DNA from: Amyelois transitella
Lineage: Eukaryota > Arthropoda > Insecta > Lepidoptera > Pyralidae
Assembly: GCF_032362555.1 (NCBI RefSeq)
Contig: NC_083519.1
Location: forward strand, 1,691,501-1,755,500
Direction of reading: 5' to 3'
Length of the DNA: 64,000 nucleotides
The translations under genes were made by a program, and so were the position numbers. Of this stretch, positions 12,101 to 20,448 are shown piece after piece. Positions within the stretch are counted from its first letter, which is position 1, and every line of letters begins with the position of its first letter. Under the pieces are notes generated by a model, which worked only from the letters and a program-made list of their open reading frames with translations, was not told the DNA's origin and made no database searches.

Positions 12101-15100
12101 CTCAATCAGTAACGAGAAGTTTATTAAACAGTAATTCAGTCAGTAACAGTAATTTTATAATAAATAATTGTAGATAACACGTTGGTTAAGTGGTTTCCAA
12201 ATCGACATCAAAAATTGTTCAGTTATACTAGTATAAGCATAGATAAACCTCTTGAATGGGCTCACTTCCTCACGATGAATAAATACTTGGAGAATATATC
12301 TAAAAGTAGGTTTTGATTTTGCAGGTCCGATTAATCTAGGATAAGAAAAGCCCAACAAACAAAGGCATGTATGTATTTGTGTGCTTTGCAAAACATTTGG
12401 AATTAGCGTCCGATTTAGGAACAGATACATTAAACAGTTTTTCTTTCATCTCGGCTAAAGGCTAAACTTACAAAAGGCCGAGTGTAAATTTTGTTAGCAT
12501 GTCGCAAAATGTATATAAATAAACTACAAATTTTCGGAAGCACTATGCGTTTACGACTCCATTAACATAAACGAGTATTCATACGGCGGCTCCTGACAAC
12601 GTTAGCTTTGGGTTATTAACACGACTACACGAACTGTTACATCTTAACCTACATAATATTTAACCACGAAAAAGCATTTCAAGATAAAAGATTTCTCATA
12701 AAATTTTAAATTTATTAAGCCCAAATTCTGAATAAAGTATCATGTGCAACAATAAGTTTTATAGAAATACATACGGTACAGACTGTAAAATTTGAATGTG
12801 CAAATATTCTTTTAGTCCGTTAATAAAATATTTAATACCTGATAATTGGAATTTCAGCTAATTCAATTTATACGCAATTATGAGAGATAAAGCTATAGCT
12901 GATCTGTGAATTTTGTGAATTTTTTATCAAATCTAATCCCAATGAAAGAAAAAAATTCCATAAACAAGGCCATAACTAACATTTTTGATAAAAATATGTC
13001 GCTCTCTTTATAAAATCATCGCCACAAGATACTTCATGTAACCAATAACTATTTATCGGGTCGACGAATGTTCAATTCCTATTGTCGGTATTCCAACGGC
13101 CTCGAATACGTAATTACTAAACAATGCCGTGTCAAACGGATTTCAGTTATTGGCATTCCAGTTAAACCTCTCTTTTTGAAAGCTACATATATTAAATCCG
13201 CAATGAATCACACATCTACTTGATATGTCTCTGCATGAAAAACAATGCTAAATTTCAAAATTATTTTCCGTGATAAATACTTAAATTTTAAAGCACTGAC
13301 TCGATTATCTCTGGCAAAATAAAGATCGTTAAAATAAGTACCCACTTACTAGTAAGAAGTAACAAGTTTGCCGGTAAAATATTAATTTATTCATTGAACC
13401 TTACAACAGCGTTATAGGCTTATCCCAAACTAACAACACTAAAGTTAGATTATTCTTTCGAAATCGATACAAAATACAGTCTATATAGTTTCCATCCCCT
13501 CATTGCAAAAACCTGTTTTCACTTACGCTAAGCACTCATGCATGATAGAATTGTGTGAAAAAGCGACTAGCTTCAACTCTGTTTGACATTTTAAAACTCG
13601 TTTTATTAAACAGGGGAATTAATACAACACTTGTAACGGCATTTAGACAATGTGCTCTATTTCAATACATAATTCATAAGAGCTATTTACTTTCCCTATA
13701 ATTTGTTCAGAAAATTCCTCAATTCACAACAGTCTCACGTTAACACGTTAACACTCTCTTTGTATATTTATTTAGCGTAACCTGCTTTCATTCATCTTCT
13801 TGACATGACCAAAGAATCTAAGCATTCCCTTAACACGCTGTTCCTTATCCTGTCACTCAATTTTACACCGATCATAGTCCTAAGCACTCTTATTTCCATC
13901 GCGTTTATTCTACTGTCGTGGTTCTTCTACCAACCAACTTTAACTCATACATGGGACCAATACGCACTTGTACACCGCCAAGCGAGACTTTTTAGACAAC
14001 GTATGCGGTAAAAAATCTAACATGACAGATGGAGAAGGAACACCGAATCAAATCATTTACATGACTTTGGAAGAGAACTTGACCATTTCTGTGAATAATT
14101 TGTGATAAAGTGTGCTTCAACAATAAGTCCATGTCTAGAATTTAATGTGAAACTTCGCATGTAACGTTTTCACGTAATCTTGTATTCATAATTAATTTCT
14201 ATTTATCTTAAATATAAATAAACTGGATATTTTACAGCTATTACACATACTTTACTTTGAAATACAATCATACTCAAACTAAATATTGTGAGTCGTAAAA
14301 GGCGAAGCTACAAATAGGGGAAAGGCTAATAAACTTGTGATTCTACATACATATAGGCATTGGGCTAGCAACTTGTCACTATTTGAATGTCGATTCAATC
14401 TTAAGCCTGTTGGATGTGACTGTTACTGTTTGAACCCCGAAACTATAACTAACTATAAGACTATCTAAGTCTTTATCCCTATACTAATATAACTTTAGCA
14501 TGTGAATAACATCAATCAGAATATATTGCTACATAATTTTGCCTGCGGATAAAAGAGAGCTTATCTACACACTACACTTATTTTCGTTAATATTTGAAAA
14601 CCTTACGCATTTTATTTACACTGAAAACAACACCAACCGGCACGTTTATTTTGGCGTACGTTATAAAAATCAGGTCACATTTTCCGTTCTTGACACTGTG
14701 ACATTAAGACGCATTTACGTAACAGAAATAACTTTTTAATTCAATTAACATTCTTAAATCTTGCTGCTGTAACAATCATTCTTAAAATTTGTTATAATAA
14801 TTTTGTTATCCTGAAAATGACCCATTTTGGTAAAAGCGGATTTGCGACATAATTAAATGCAAAATATACATTTCGGACATACATCGCTGCTGAAGAGGGA
14901 AATATACTTGCACGTTTGCACATAAAGTCTCGGGTAAAGATTGTGGTCAATTTAGTTACCTTATGATAAAATCTTTCATATTCAAAACATCCCTTAATAA
15001 TACATTAATCTGATACGAGTGTTTTGATGTACCGTCAAAACTTAAGGTTTAACTGTGACGCCTGTCATTAACATTATAAAAAATTCTATTTATAATAGAT

Positions 15101-18100
15101 CGCGATGTCACGGTGAGGGAAAACATCGTGATGAAACTTGCACATTCAGGCAACCTTGATCCAATAAGGTTTTGGTTTACCTGCAAAGGTAGCGGAGGTC
15201 AGACGGGACTCGCTTCGTGTAAAAACCTTACTCACCCAATCCAGGATCCATGGTCAAGTGCTAACTACGGGATCCTCTCCAGAGTGGTGAGGATGCAACA
15301 GGGACTACAGTCAGGCAGAAGATAATAGATCGCGATAAATACAAGTCAAATGAACGCAACTAGGACCGTCTACGAGGAAGTTAAAATTGACGGTTCAATC
15401 AAGGTAACCATCGCACTTGTCTATACTTAGCGTGACAATAAATACTAGACTAGACAGATAAATGCATGATTTCTATTTTAGTTGCTTTATGACCGACTTG
15501 AATTAAGGATTTCCATTTCGTAGCGGAAATGAAAAGAAATACCTTATCCATTTTTGCTATTTGTCAGTGTCATATCATTAAAATCGATTCACTTGTGACA
15601 TTTTAAAAACTCTCAAGTCTCTATGACAAGCAAGAAAACTAATGGATTGTGCGGAATGACCAAGTTCTCGCAGTTCATGCGTAGGTTACAGCTACGTATG
15701 CTGTTTTGCGTAACTATCTTTCGGCGGTAAGGATTTAGGATTTCTGGGTCGGATGCAAAATGAGCACTTACCAAAAAAAGCGCAAACTGAAGCTTCTTCA
15801 CTTCTTGATCAATCTACTAAACGAACATACCTTCCAGCCAAGTGGTTTGGACCATTCTGCAACACCATGTTGTTAACATGGTAGGGTCAGCAAAGGTGAC
15901 AAGGCCGAATCCCCTTGACCGACCAGAATCGCTGTTCTTCATCACTACGTCGATCCTATTCACATTACAATCAAAGAACATACCTTCCATCCAACTGGTG
16001 CGGTCCATTCTGCAACACCATGTTGACCAGGGTAGGGTCAGCAAAGGTGACGAAGCCGAATCCCCTAGACCGCCCGGACTCGCTGTTCTTCATCACGACA
16101 CAGTCGATCACGTCGCCGTATCGTGAGAAGTAGCGCTGCAGGTTCTCCTGCGACGTTTCCCATGATAGCCCACCGACGAATAATTTTCTGCAGGAGATAA
16201 TGGTAAAATTAGTGATGCATATTAATAAAAAAACAAAAAGAACGGATTTGTATTTAAAAAAATTTGTCCTTTTTTCTTTTAACTTATTGAAGCTACTGGA
16301 CCAATTTGACAAAAATTGATTCAAGAGTTACATAGGCTACTTTATTTTGGGAAATTTTACAACAGCAAAGCCCCAAAGCATAATCCAGTCCACACTTATA
16401 TATAAAGGGAAAAGATCTGCATTGTTTTAGGGAGAAATAAACTTAAAACATTCAAATCCTTCATTGTTCCACAAGGTGTACCACACTTCAGTTGTAACTA
16501 CTTTTGTTGGAAAGCAAAAGCCTCCACACATAAGCTTGTAAACAAAGAAGTTTTTAAAATCAAGCTTATTTAAGAATTTTGTCAAAAAATTTACAAGAAG
16601 GCTTTTGAAAGCAATGGCTGAAAGCAATGGCACACATGTGCTTAATTATGTTGTAAAAGTTATTATGCGTCTGTCTCTCACAGCTTGAGCTTTAAAAGTA
16701 AAAAAAGGAGCATCATTGAAATTCTGGTTGAATATGGAGTGACAAACACCGTACAAAAGCTAATTGTTAATAAAATCAAGTTTACTTGATTTTGGTGTCA
16801 AATTAGAAATTCCTTAAATGTAAGTAACTAGATTAGTCAGGATTAAATACAGTGTGATTCATATTTTTTAATCATTCAAAAAACCAGAAATATTTATGGC
16901 AATTTGATTTGCTTATCACCACTACACATTTAAGTACTCTGTAACACAATAATTGGCTCACAAACAACACATTGGCCACTGCTACCGTTATCAGTTTCTT
17001 AAATTTATTTAACATATCACAATTGATAAGAACTAGGTCAATAGTGTAGTTCTGAGTGTACATCAAATTTATGAGTCCAAACATTTTTAATTTAATGTAC
17101 ATGGCTTCACAGGATTATTGGCTCTAAATCAGTTAATATGCTTCATGCACTTAGTTCTTGTGTTGTGGCTACAGTCAAGAAGATTTCCAATAAGTACCAT
17201 CATACTTACCGAACCTTTACCTTTGAAGAACCTTACTGAATATACCTTCTATCTCACATAAAACTGTACCTTTAAAGTTACCTTATCCTTGATGTCCCAG
17301 GTAAGTTTAGAGGTATGGTTCTATTGGTAAGTATGAACCCTCATACTTACCAATAGAACCATACCTCAGCCACAGTGTGGTAACACTTAATGGAGAGGAT
17401 TCATCATCCAAGCAACGAGCTAACATTTTGTTTCCTGAACAGAGCCAATAGTCATAAAAAGACTGACAGGTCACGTTCAGCTGTTTGGCTTAATGATGGA
17501 ATTGAAATAATGGTTACTAGCCTATCATTTAAAAGAGTAATCACAAGTAGCACAAGAACAAGGGCTTAGCCCTTAGTCGCCTTTTACAACATCCATAGGA
17601 ACCACATGGCACCCAAATTAAAATTAGCTTTTAAGTGATCACAGGGGAAAACAACAAACCTATTTTGTTGATTTATTGCATCAATGTCAAGATAAAGATA
17701 GAACAAGTACCCAATCAGAATTTGGCGGGTAACTTGATGCAATGTGCTACTAAAAATGTAATTATGCAAGTAATAGAAGGTAGGTACATAGTGTTACAAA
17801 GGTCTTTAAAAACTAATTTATAACTAGATGGATCACCTCATTAAAATAATATAAAATATTTGGCAATATCTCCTATTTTGGCTATGGTTTGTAAATAAGA
17901 AATGAATCGGATGAGTGTATAGAATGCCTGGAGGCAGGATTAACCCGACTTTAGAATTTTGTTTCTGTATTTAACTGATACCATCCACATGTTTTGTGGA
18001 ACAATGATAATAAGTAATAATATGTAAATACTTAGTAAGTGCTATGTACTGGTATCAATAACAATGTTGAAACAGAAAATACCATGTGTATAATGTGAAT

Positions 18101-19133
18101 GCTGTAGTTGCCAGGCAGACTTGCAATGGTGAAAGTGACATTCACTTTAAACCAACAAGCCTTTTTAATTTTGCGAATTTTTGACCTGTTTTAATAAAAT
18201 ATCTGATCTTTGTAGGAAATTGTGATAACATTGATTAAAACATGAATTTGTTTTCGACATATCGAACAGTAATCGACATGTTGTAAAGGCTAAATAAATA
18301 ACAAAAGTAGGTAGTGTTGGGTCTGCTATCGACAGCGTGAAAATGATCGTGTTTACGTAAAAATGCCATGCCTTTGCAAAACTTTCCATGTGACTGTGAC
18401 ATTTATATATTTCCAAAACGTGCCTTTCGAAGCACCTAGGCAACCATATGCAAATGATTCAGCACGTTCGTCGGTGTCTCGGAGATCGTGCTACGCGGCA
18501 CATCCAACATTGCTCCAATAACCTCATTAACAATTAACAATATTCACTAAAATGTAAATGGTTTCAACAAATATACCTACGCTTACTAATGGCCTAACAA
18601 AATAACCGATAAGAGAAAGCCACGATTAGTCACAGAAAGGTTAATTTCTGAAATATTGATGCGAAGTTTACACATCGTAGATTATAGTTTACATGAATAG
18701 TTACATAAACATGTTCACGCAAAAATATGACTGCATAATTTTTTTCCAAAATTTCGAGATTTATTTTACCCATGGGAAAGTAATAGCTGCCATGATCGCT
18801 ACGCAAGTCGCACGGCGAGGCTTGGGGTCGGTGGCCGCTAGCCGGCAAGGTAAAAGGCTAATAGAACGTATGAATACTTGCTAAAGAGATAGAAAGGCAT
18901 TTCATACTAAATCTGACCCAAAAATCAAGTTCGATGTAAGGAATATCCAGCGATTCCTGATAGGTCAATATCTTCGCTGGCTAAACGTGAAATGCGACAC
19001 ACCAAGCGAACATGCAGTTTGACCTATTATAGATGCCACATCAAGGAAAACACTAACCTTATGGGAATATAACATTAAACAATTGATTCACTTACCCCTT
19101 CTCGTCATCGTCCATGTCTGGATTCATACGCAT
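153..19133 (-). CDS. Hrb27C: Hrb27C/hrp48 (DAZAP1-like) hnRNP, complete, nine coding exons
   Basis: RNA-binding hnRNP of nucleus and cytoplasm; in flies this family acts in splicing, mRNA localisation and translational control. Coding exons in transcript order: 19133-19096, 16187-15984, 9651-9461, 9002-8920, 8449-8235, 6705-6512, 5037-4948, 4430-4258, 311-153. They join in phase to 448 aa. RRM1 is in exon 2 (RNP2 KLFVGGL, RNP1 RGFGFVTF). The linker TIDPKPCNPRTLQKPKRGGG and RRM2 (VFLGGLPSNITETDL; RGFGFLSF split over exons 3/4) follow. The tail has INMIQGHNGQMGGPP, YQGWG repeats and a GGSWTNWNMP motif, all matching fly Hrb27C. Start: the first ATG at 19133 follows in-frame TAG TAA stops; a second ATG lies two codons on. 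Exon 9 has a GC-rich, poorly pyrimidine acceptor at 313-312. Exons 5, 6, 8 and 9 are far richer in GC than their introns. Exons 2 and 6 have duplicated donor ends (see separate entries). The symbol rests on recalled family sequence, not a search. Confidence 0.93.
312..4257 (-). other. Hrb27C intron 8 (about 3.9 kb), nothing coding
   Basis: Lies between the donor at 4257-4256 and the acceptor at 313-312. The stretch 840-1650 has more balanced composition than the AT-rich remainder, but I recognise no exon or known repeat in it. An imperfect inverted repeat pairs 1841-1859 with 1932-1951 across a loop of about 70 nt. The small open frames here have no recognisable domain. Confidence 0.6.
5530..5655 (+). 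repeat. Dispersed repeat D, copy 1
   Basis: About 125 bp, nearly identical to 10438-10564 and partly to 6838-6935. The conserved core runs from GACTTCTAGACTAGGAAATC to CACTGCCTGGATGTGGA. Orientation is assigned arbitrarily. I cannot place it in a named family. It lies in the intron between Hrb27C exons 6 and 7. Confidence 0.8.
5854..6573 (-). repeat. Minisatellite, 99-bp unit, about seven copies, spanning the exon 6 splice donor
   Basis: Each unit holds the last ~43 nt of Hrb27C exon 6 (frame NNYTQQPPAQGYGSY), a perfect donor G|GTGAGTGAC, and a short C-rich intron segment leading back into the exon motif AWPATN. Donor copies (plus-strand ctcacc) start at 5913, 6012, 6111, 6210, 6309, 6408 and 6507, exactly 99 bp apart. 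Units differ by only a few bases. The copy at 6512/6511 must be the working donor, because reading past it gives TAT GGT GAG TGA. The plus strand is strongly G-rich (runs of 4-6 G) and could form G-quadruplexes. Because 99 is a multiple of three, long frames stay open on both strands, but these are not genes. Confidence 0.95.
6838..6935 (+). repeat. Dispersed repeat D, copy 2 (diverged)
   Basis: Matches the core of the repeats at 5530 and 10438 (AAGTATATGCTTG, CACAAACATCTGAACG, CACTGCCTGGATGTGGA) with scattered substitutions. It sits just to the left of the THAP transposon. Confidence 0.75.
6974..7881 (+). mobile_element. Non-autonomous DNA transposon with ~200-bp inverted repeats and a THAP start exon
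   Basis: The outer ends match in inverted orientation: ACAATAGGCTATT at 6974 and its complement ending at 7881. The inner 7110-7175 matches the reverse complement of about 7655-7730 over roughly 55 nt, including CCGCCATG, GTGACGTCATACTTTTAGT and AAACAATA. The element is about 0.9 kb, within the Hrb27C intron between exons 5 and 6. It encodes only one recognisable exon (next entry), so it looks like an internal-deletion derivative of a THAP-transposase (P-element-like) transposon. I could not find a clear target-site duplication: the eight flanking bases on each side do not match. Confidence 0.75.
7217..7408 (+). CDS. THAP zinc-finger exon of a decayed transposase
   Basis: The ATG at 7217 opens 64 codons before a consensus donor (GAT|GTAAGT, at 7409); without splicing it ends at TAG after two more codons. 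Residues fit the C2CH THAP finger: C9, C14, W39, C59, H62, with the FCEDHF motif typical of the domain end. THAP fingers are the DNA-binding N-termini of P-element-like transposases and of host proteins. It sits between the element's inverted repeats, and no catalytic domain follows. It is probably a remnant; use as a first exon of a host-element fusion transcript cannot be excluded. Confidence 0.7.
8455..8505 (-). repeat. Degenerate SINE A-like tail with (TACA)n microsatellite
   Basis: Short tract CATACATACATACATGTC followed by a degraded match to the start of minus-oriented SINE A copies (GTCTATATC, then CTTGCG). It begins within 10 nt of the Hrb27C exon 5 acceptor, so the polypyrimidine region is partly microsatellite. 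Confidence 0.4.
9320..9446 (-). mobile_element. RTE LINE 3'-end fragment
   Basis: About 125 bp matching the 3' end of the RTE at 30244-30360 (GGAGGGGTAGGCAGA, CTTTCCACT, CATTCATGCAAGCTC). It is in the Hrb27C intron downstream of exon 3; its truncated 5' end is about 15 nt from that exon's donor at 9460. Confidence 0.8.
10187..10430 (+). mobile_element. SINE A copy, near full length
   Basis: SINE-like family of about 250 bp found roughly 19 times in this window. The consensus starts GTGCCGTGTGGTTCCCGGCACC (a short hairpin), passes through CCATGGATGTCGTAAAAGG, GATGGGCTAGCAACC and GCTGAACGTGG, and ends GCAAGGGATATAGACGTGA with a (TATG)n tail. No clear pol III A/B boxes are visible, so the SINE label is by size and dispersal only. 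Confidence 0.8.
10438..10564 (+). repeat. Dispersed repeat D, copy 3 (mariner landing site)
   Basis: Almost identical to 5530-5655. The mariner starts right after its final GGATTATATA. The same sequence continues uninterrupted at 5648, which gives a view of the left junction of the mariner target. Confidence 0.8.
10565..11886 (+). mobile_element. mariner transposon, apparently full length
   Basis: 1.32 kb, flanked by TA at 10563-10564 and 11887-11888, the expected Tc1/mariner target duplication. Imperfect terminal inverted repeats of about 28 bp can be aligned: left CAGTCAGAAAAGTATC; right, read inward, CTGTCAAGAAAGTAGC. It contains one uninterrupted transposase gene. It lies in Hrb27C intron 2, antisense to the host gene. 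Confidence 0.92.
10761..11834 (+). CDS. mariner transposase, intact
   Basis: 357 aa, cut-and-paste DNA transposase, no stop or frameshift. I chose the ATG at 10761 (MDKNIEQRV) because it gives the usual mariner N-terminus; the frame stays open further upstream without homology. Residues 10-65 form the N-terminal helix-turn-helix; SGRPST lies at about 62-67; VPKDLN near 121 is the linker counterpart of WVPHEL. The catalytic triad is visible: D158 (VTGDETW), D253 (HHDNAPSH) and D288 (MAPADFF), so D,D(34)D. The family is usually about 345 aa. Expression would have to come from its own promoter because it is antisense to Hrb27C. Confidence 0.95.
   Translation: MDKNIEQRVCLKFCIANGISCLESLKMLQKAYGESTLSKTRAYEWYKAFKSGRDVMEDLPRSGRPSTSATEVNIAKVKEIVTENPHSTLREIATELSVSHESIRTILTNNLGMKHVAARLVPKDLNFFQKLNRMRVAEDMLERVNSDPTFMKRIVTGDETWVYEFDMQTSQQASEWRLPTEPKPKKPRQSRSKVKVMLTVFFDYRGVVHSEFLPEGQTVNKEYYLSVMRRLREQIRRKWPDLWKENSWILHHDNAPSHKAIIVNEFLTKHSTNTIEQPPYSPDMAPADFFLFPKLKLPLRGTRFQSVEDIKENSRRELTSIPETAFKKCFDDWIIRWRKCIVSKGAYFEGDKINLDE
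13745..14010 (-). mobile_element. RTE LINE fragment
   Basis: Matches the RTE copy at about 30460-30760 (CACGCTGTTCCTTATCC, TCACTCAATTT, CAACCAACTTT with changes). It covers the region C-terminal to the reverse transcriptase. Truncated at both ends and diverged. Confidence 0.7.
14287..14440 (+). mobile_element. SINE A fragment
   Basis: Internal part of SINE A: GTCGTAAAAGGCGA, GGCATTGGGCTAGCAACTTG, TCACTATTTGAAT. Both ends lost. Confidence 0.65.
15100..15330 (+). mobile_element. SINE C body fragment
   Basis: Shares CGGTGAGGGAAAACATC, GGTAGCGGAGGTCAGACGGG and AGAGTGGTGAGGATG with the tRNA-like SINE at 35480-35870 (there inverted) and with 50338-50530. The tRNA-like head is absent here. Confidence 0.65.
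15829..15956 (-). pseudogene. Partial tandem copy of Hrb27C exon 2 (RRM1) 3' end with donor
   Basis: Lies 153 bp downstream (in transcript sense) of the true exon end and repeats its last ~120 nt (VVMKNSDSGRSRGFG, then LVTFADPT) plus the donor AAG|GTATGTTC at 15830-15829. Compared with the real exon it has a 2-bp insertion after the ACC of ADPT, breaking the frame, and it lacks the first half of RRM1. The gap between the real donor and this copy is about 28 nt, too short to be an intron. It is a decayed duplicate, not a working alternative exon. Confidence 0.85.
17311..17366. repeat. Perfect 26-bp inverted repeat with 4-nt loop
   Basis: AGGTATGGTTCTATTGGTAA then GTATGA, loop ACCC, then the exact reverse complement ending at 17366. 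Related shorter words (CATACTTACCGAACC) occur about 110 bp upstream. Both strands contain GGTAAGTAT, a good donor-like sequence. Function unknown. Confidence 0.9.
17452..17612 (-). mobile_element. SINE A fragment, diverged
   Basis: AAAGACTGACAGGTCACGTTCAGCTGTTTGGC is recognisable in parts, followed by TTAGTCGCCTTTTACAACATCCAT. The middle is rearranged. Confidence 0.65.
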
Positions 19134-20448
19134 AACTTACTACTAATTAAAAATAATTATTGGCACCGGTAAGAAACCTTAACCACACAAGCACAGACCC
19201 ACACGAACGATTATGGCGGACCAACCACTTCCGCTTTCTCAAAAAAAAGTCATCGAAAAAGGAAGTTGTCACTTTCACTTTTAATTATTCTTTTAATTTA
19301 AAATGTATAATTAATAGCAAATATTACAAATAATAAATAATAAGAAGTAATATTAGTTTTAACAAGCGACCTCGCAATGCAATGGCTTCTTTAATTTAGT
19401 CTATTATCTTCTAAAAGTTATGAAACGATAACATTAGCGGGCAAGATGGCGACAGCTTGGACTTCGGTGTTGCTAGTAAAATTAAATACATGCACAATAT
19501 TTTTTAAGCTTCATGGCTTTAGGCACAGATTTAAAATCATGGTTAGATTGTGTTACAGTTCGTTCCCTACAGATTGCGGAAGTCAGATGGGAACATGTAG
19601 CTAAAGGATGGAGTCATTTTTGTGTATCAACCTTAATCGTGGTCACTTAAGCACCTCCTTTTTAAAGACAACACAACGAGAATAGCGCCAGAAGGATGAT
19701 AATTATTCCTGTGATTTTTAAGTTTGAACTATGACTATGAATGCTAAAGTTATTTACTCAAAACATGATAGCACTTAACTGCCATCAAGTCTCAGGGCTT
19801 ATTCACGAAAGTTAATTTACATTAATTCAGTGTAGATTTAATTCAGGGTTGAAAAGATACTAAAGATAGAAGACATGCTTTTCAGGGTTCGTGAAGGAAG
19901 TTGAAAGGATAACTCGAAAGCAACTACAATAACATCCGAATTTCGCTAACTGAGGGTAGGCTTAAGATCAAAAAACTTAGTAACTATCAATAATAACTAA
20001 ATTATATATTTCATTTGTAATTATCCTTCTTTTCCCAATCTTTCATTTCTTTGTGATCAGTTGTCAAAAAACTTCGATGACCACCCATCTTATTTCTTGC
20101 CAATTTGTGTATTGCTGTATTACTACAAGCATTTTTTTATAATTCTATCATCAATACTTACCTACCCTACTTATTTTTACTTGATCATGGTTATTGAGAA
20201 GAAAGTAAATACTTTACATACATTTCCCTTAGTTTCCTTACTGAAACTACGGGAAGATATGGTGTTCAATATTATGTGTTTCGGCACGACCGCCACCAAA
20301 GGAAAGATAACGTCGCGTGATTGGTTGTTGTGACTTGTGGCGTAGAGATGTCGCCACAAATATTAGAATTGGTGGTTGTAAAACTTGTTACAGTTTTAAA
20401 ATTCAGTAAAGGTAAAAGACAATAAATGATGAGCGATATTTAATTTTA
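19134..20448. other. Intergenic: Hrb27C 5' UTR/promoter side
   Basis: Separates the Hrb27C start codon from the stop codon of the arrestin-domain gene upstream; both genes are on the minus strand. The first ~130 bp should hold the Hrb27C 5' UTR. ETS-like GGAAGT words lie near 19230 and 19260. No TATA box is evident. A fragment like SINE C (GCGGAAGTCAGATGGGA) is at about 19575. Nothing else recognised. Confidence 0.5.

Larger units (their letters stand above)
9652..15983 (-). other. Hrb27C intron 2 (about 6.3 kb)
   Basis: Largest intron of the gene. It contains a SINE A copy (10187), dispersed repeat D (10438), the mariner (10565-11886), an RTE fragment (13745-14010), a SINE A fragment (14287), a SINE C fragment (15105) and the copied exon 2 end (15829-15956). 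The segments 11900-13740 and 14440-15090 are AT-rich and hold nothing I recognise. Confidence 0.7.
16188..19095 (-). other. Hrb27C intron 1 (about 2.9 kb)
   Basis: AT-rich. Contains a perfect 26-bp inverted repeat (17311-17366) and a diverged SINE A (17452-17612). Nothing coding recognised. Confidence 0.6.

Noticed and set aside
15829..15956. A mutually exclusive second RRM1 exon
   Set aside because: It lacks half the domain, has a 2-bp frameshift and only about 28 nt of intron before it, so it cannot be spliced as an alternative exon.
19449..19597. Short plus-strand frame beginning ATGGCGACAGCTTGG upstream of Hrb27C, as a divergent gene
   Set aside because: About 49 codons, no recognisable domain or donor, and its end overlaps a SINE C-like fragment.
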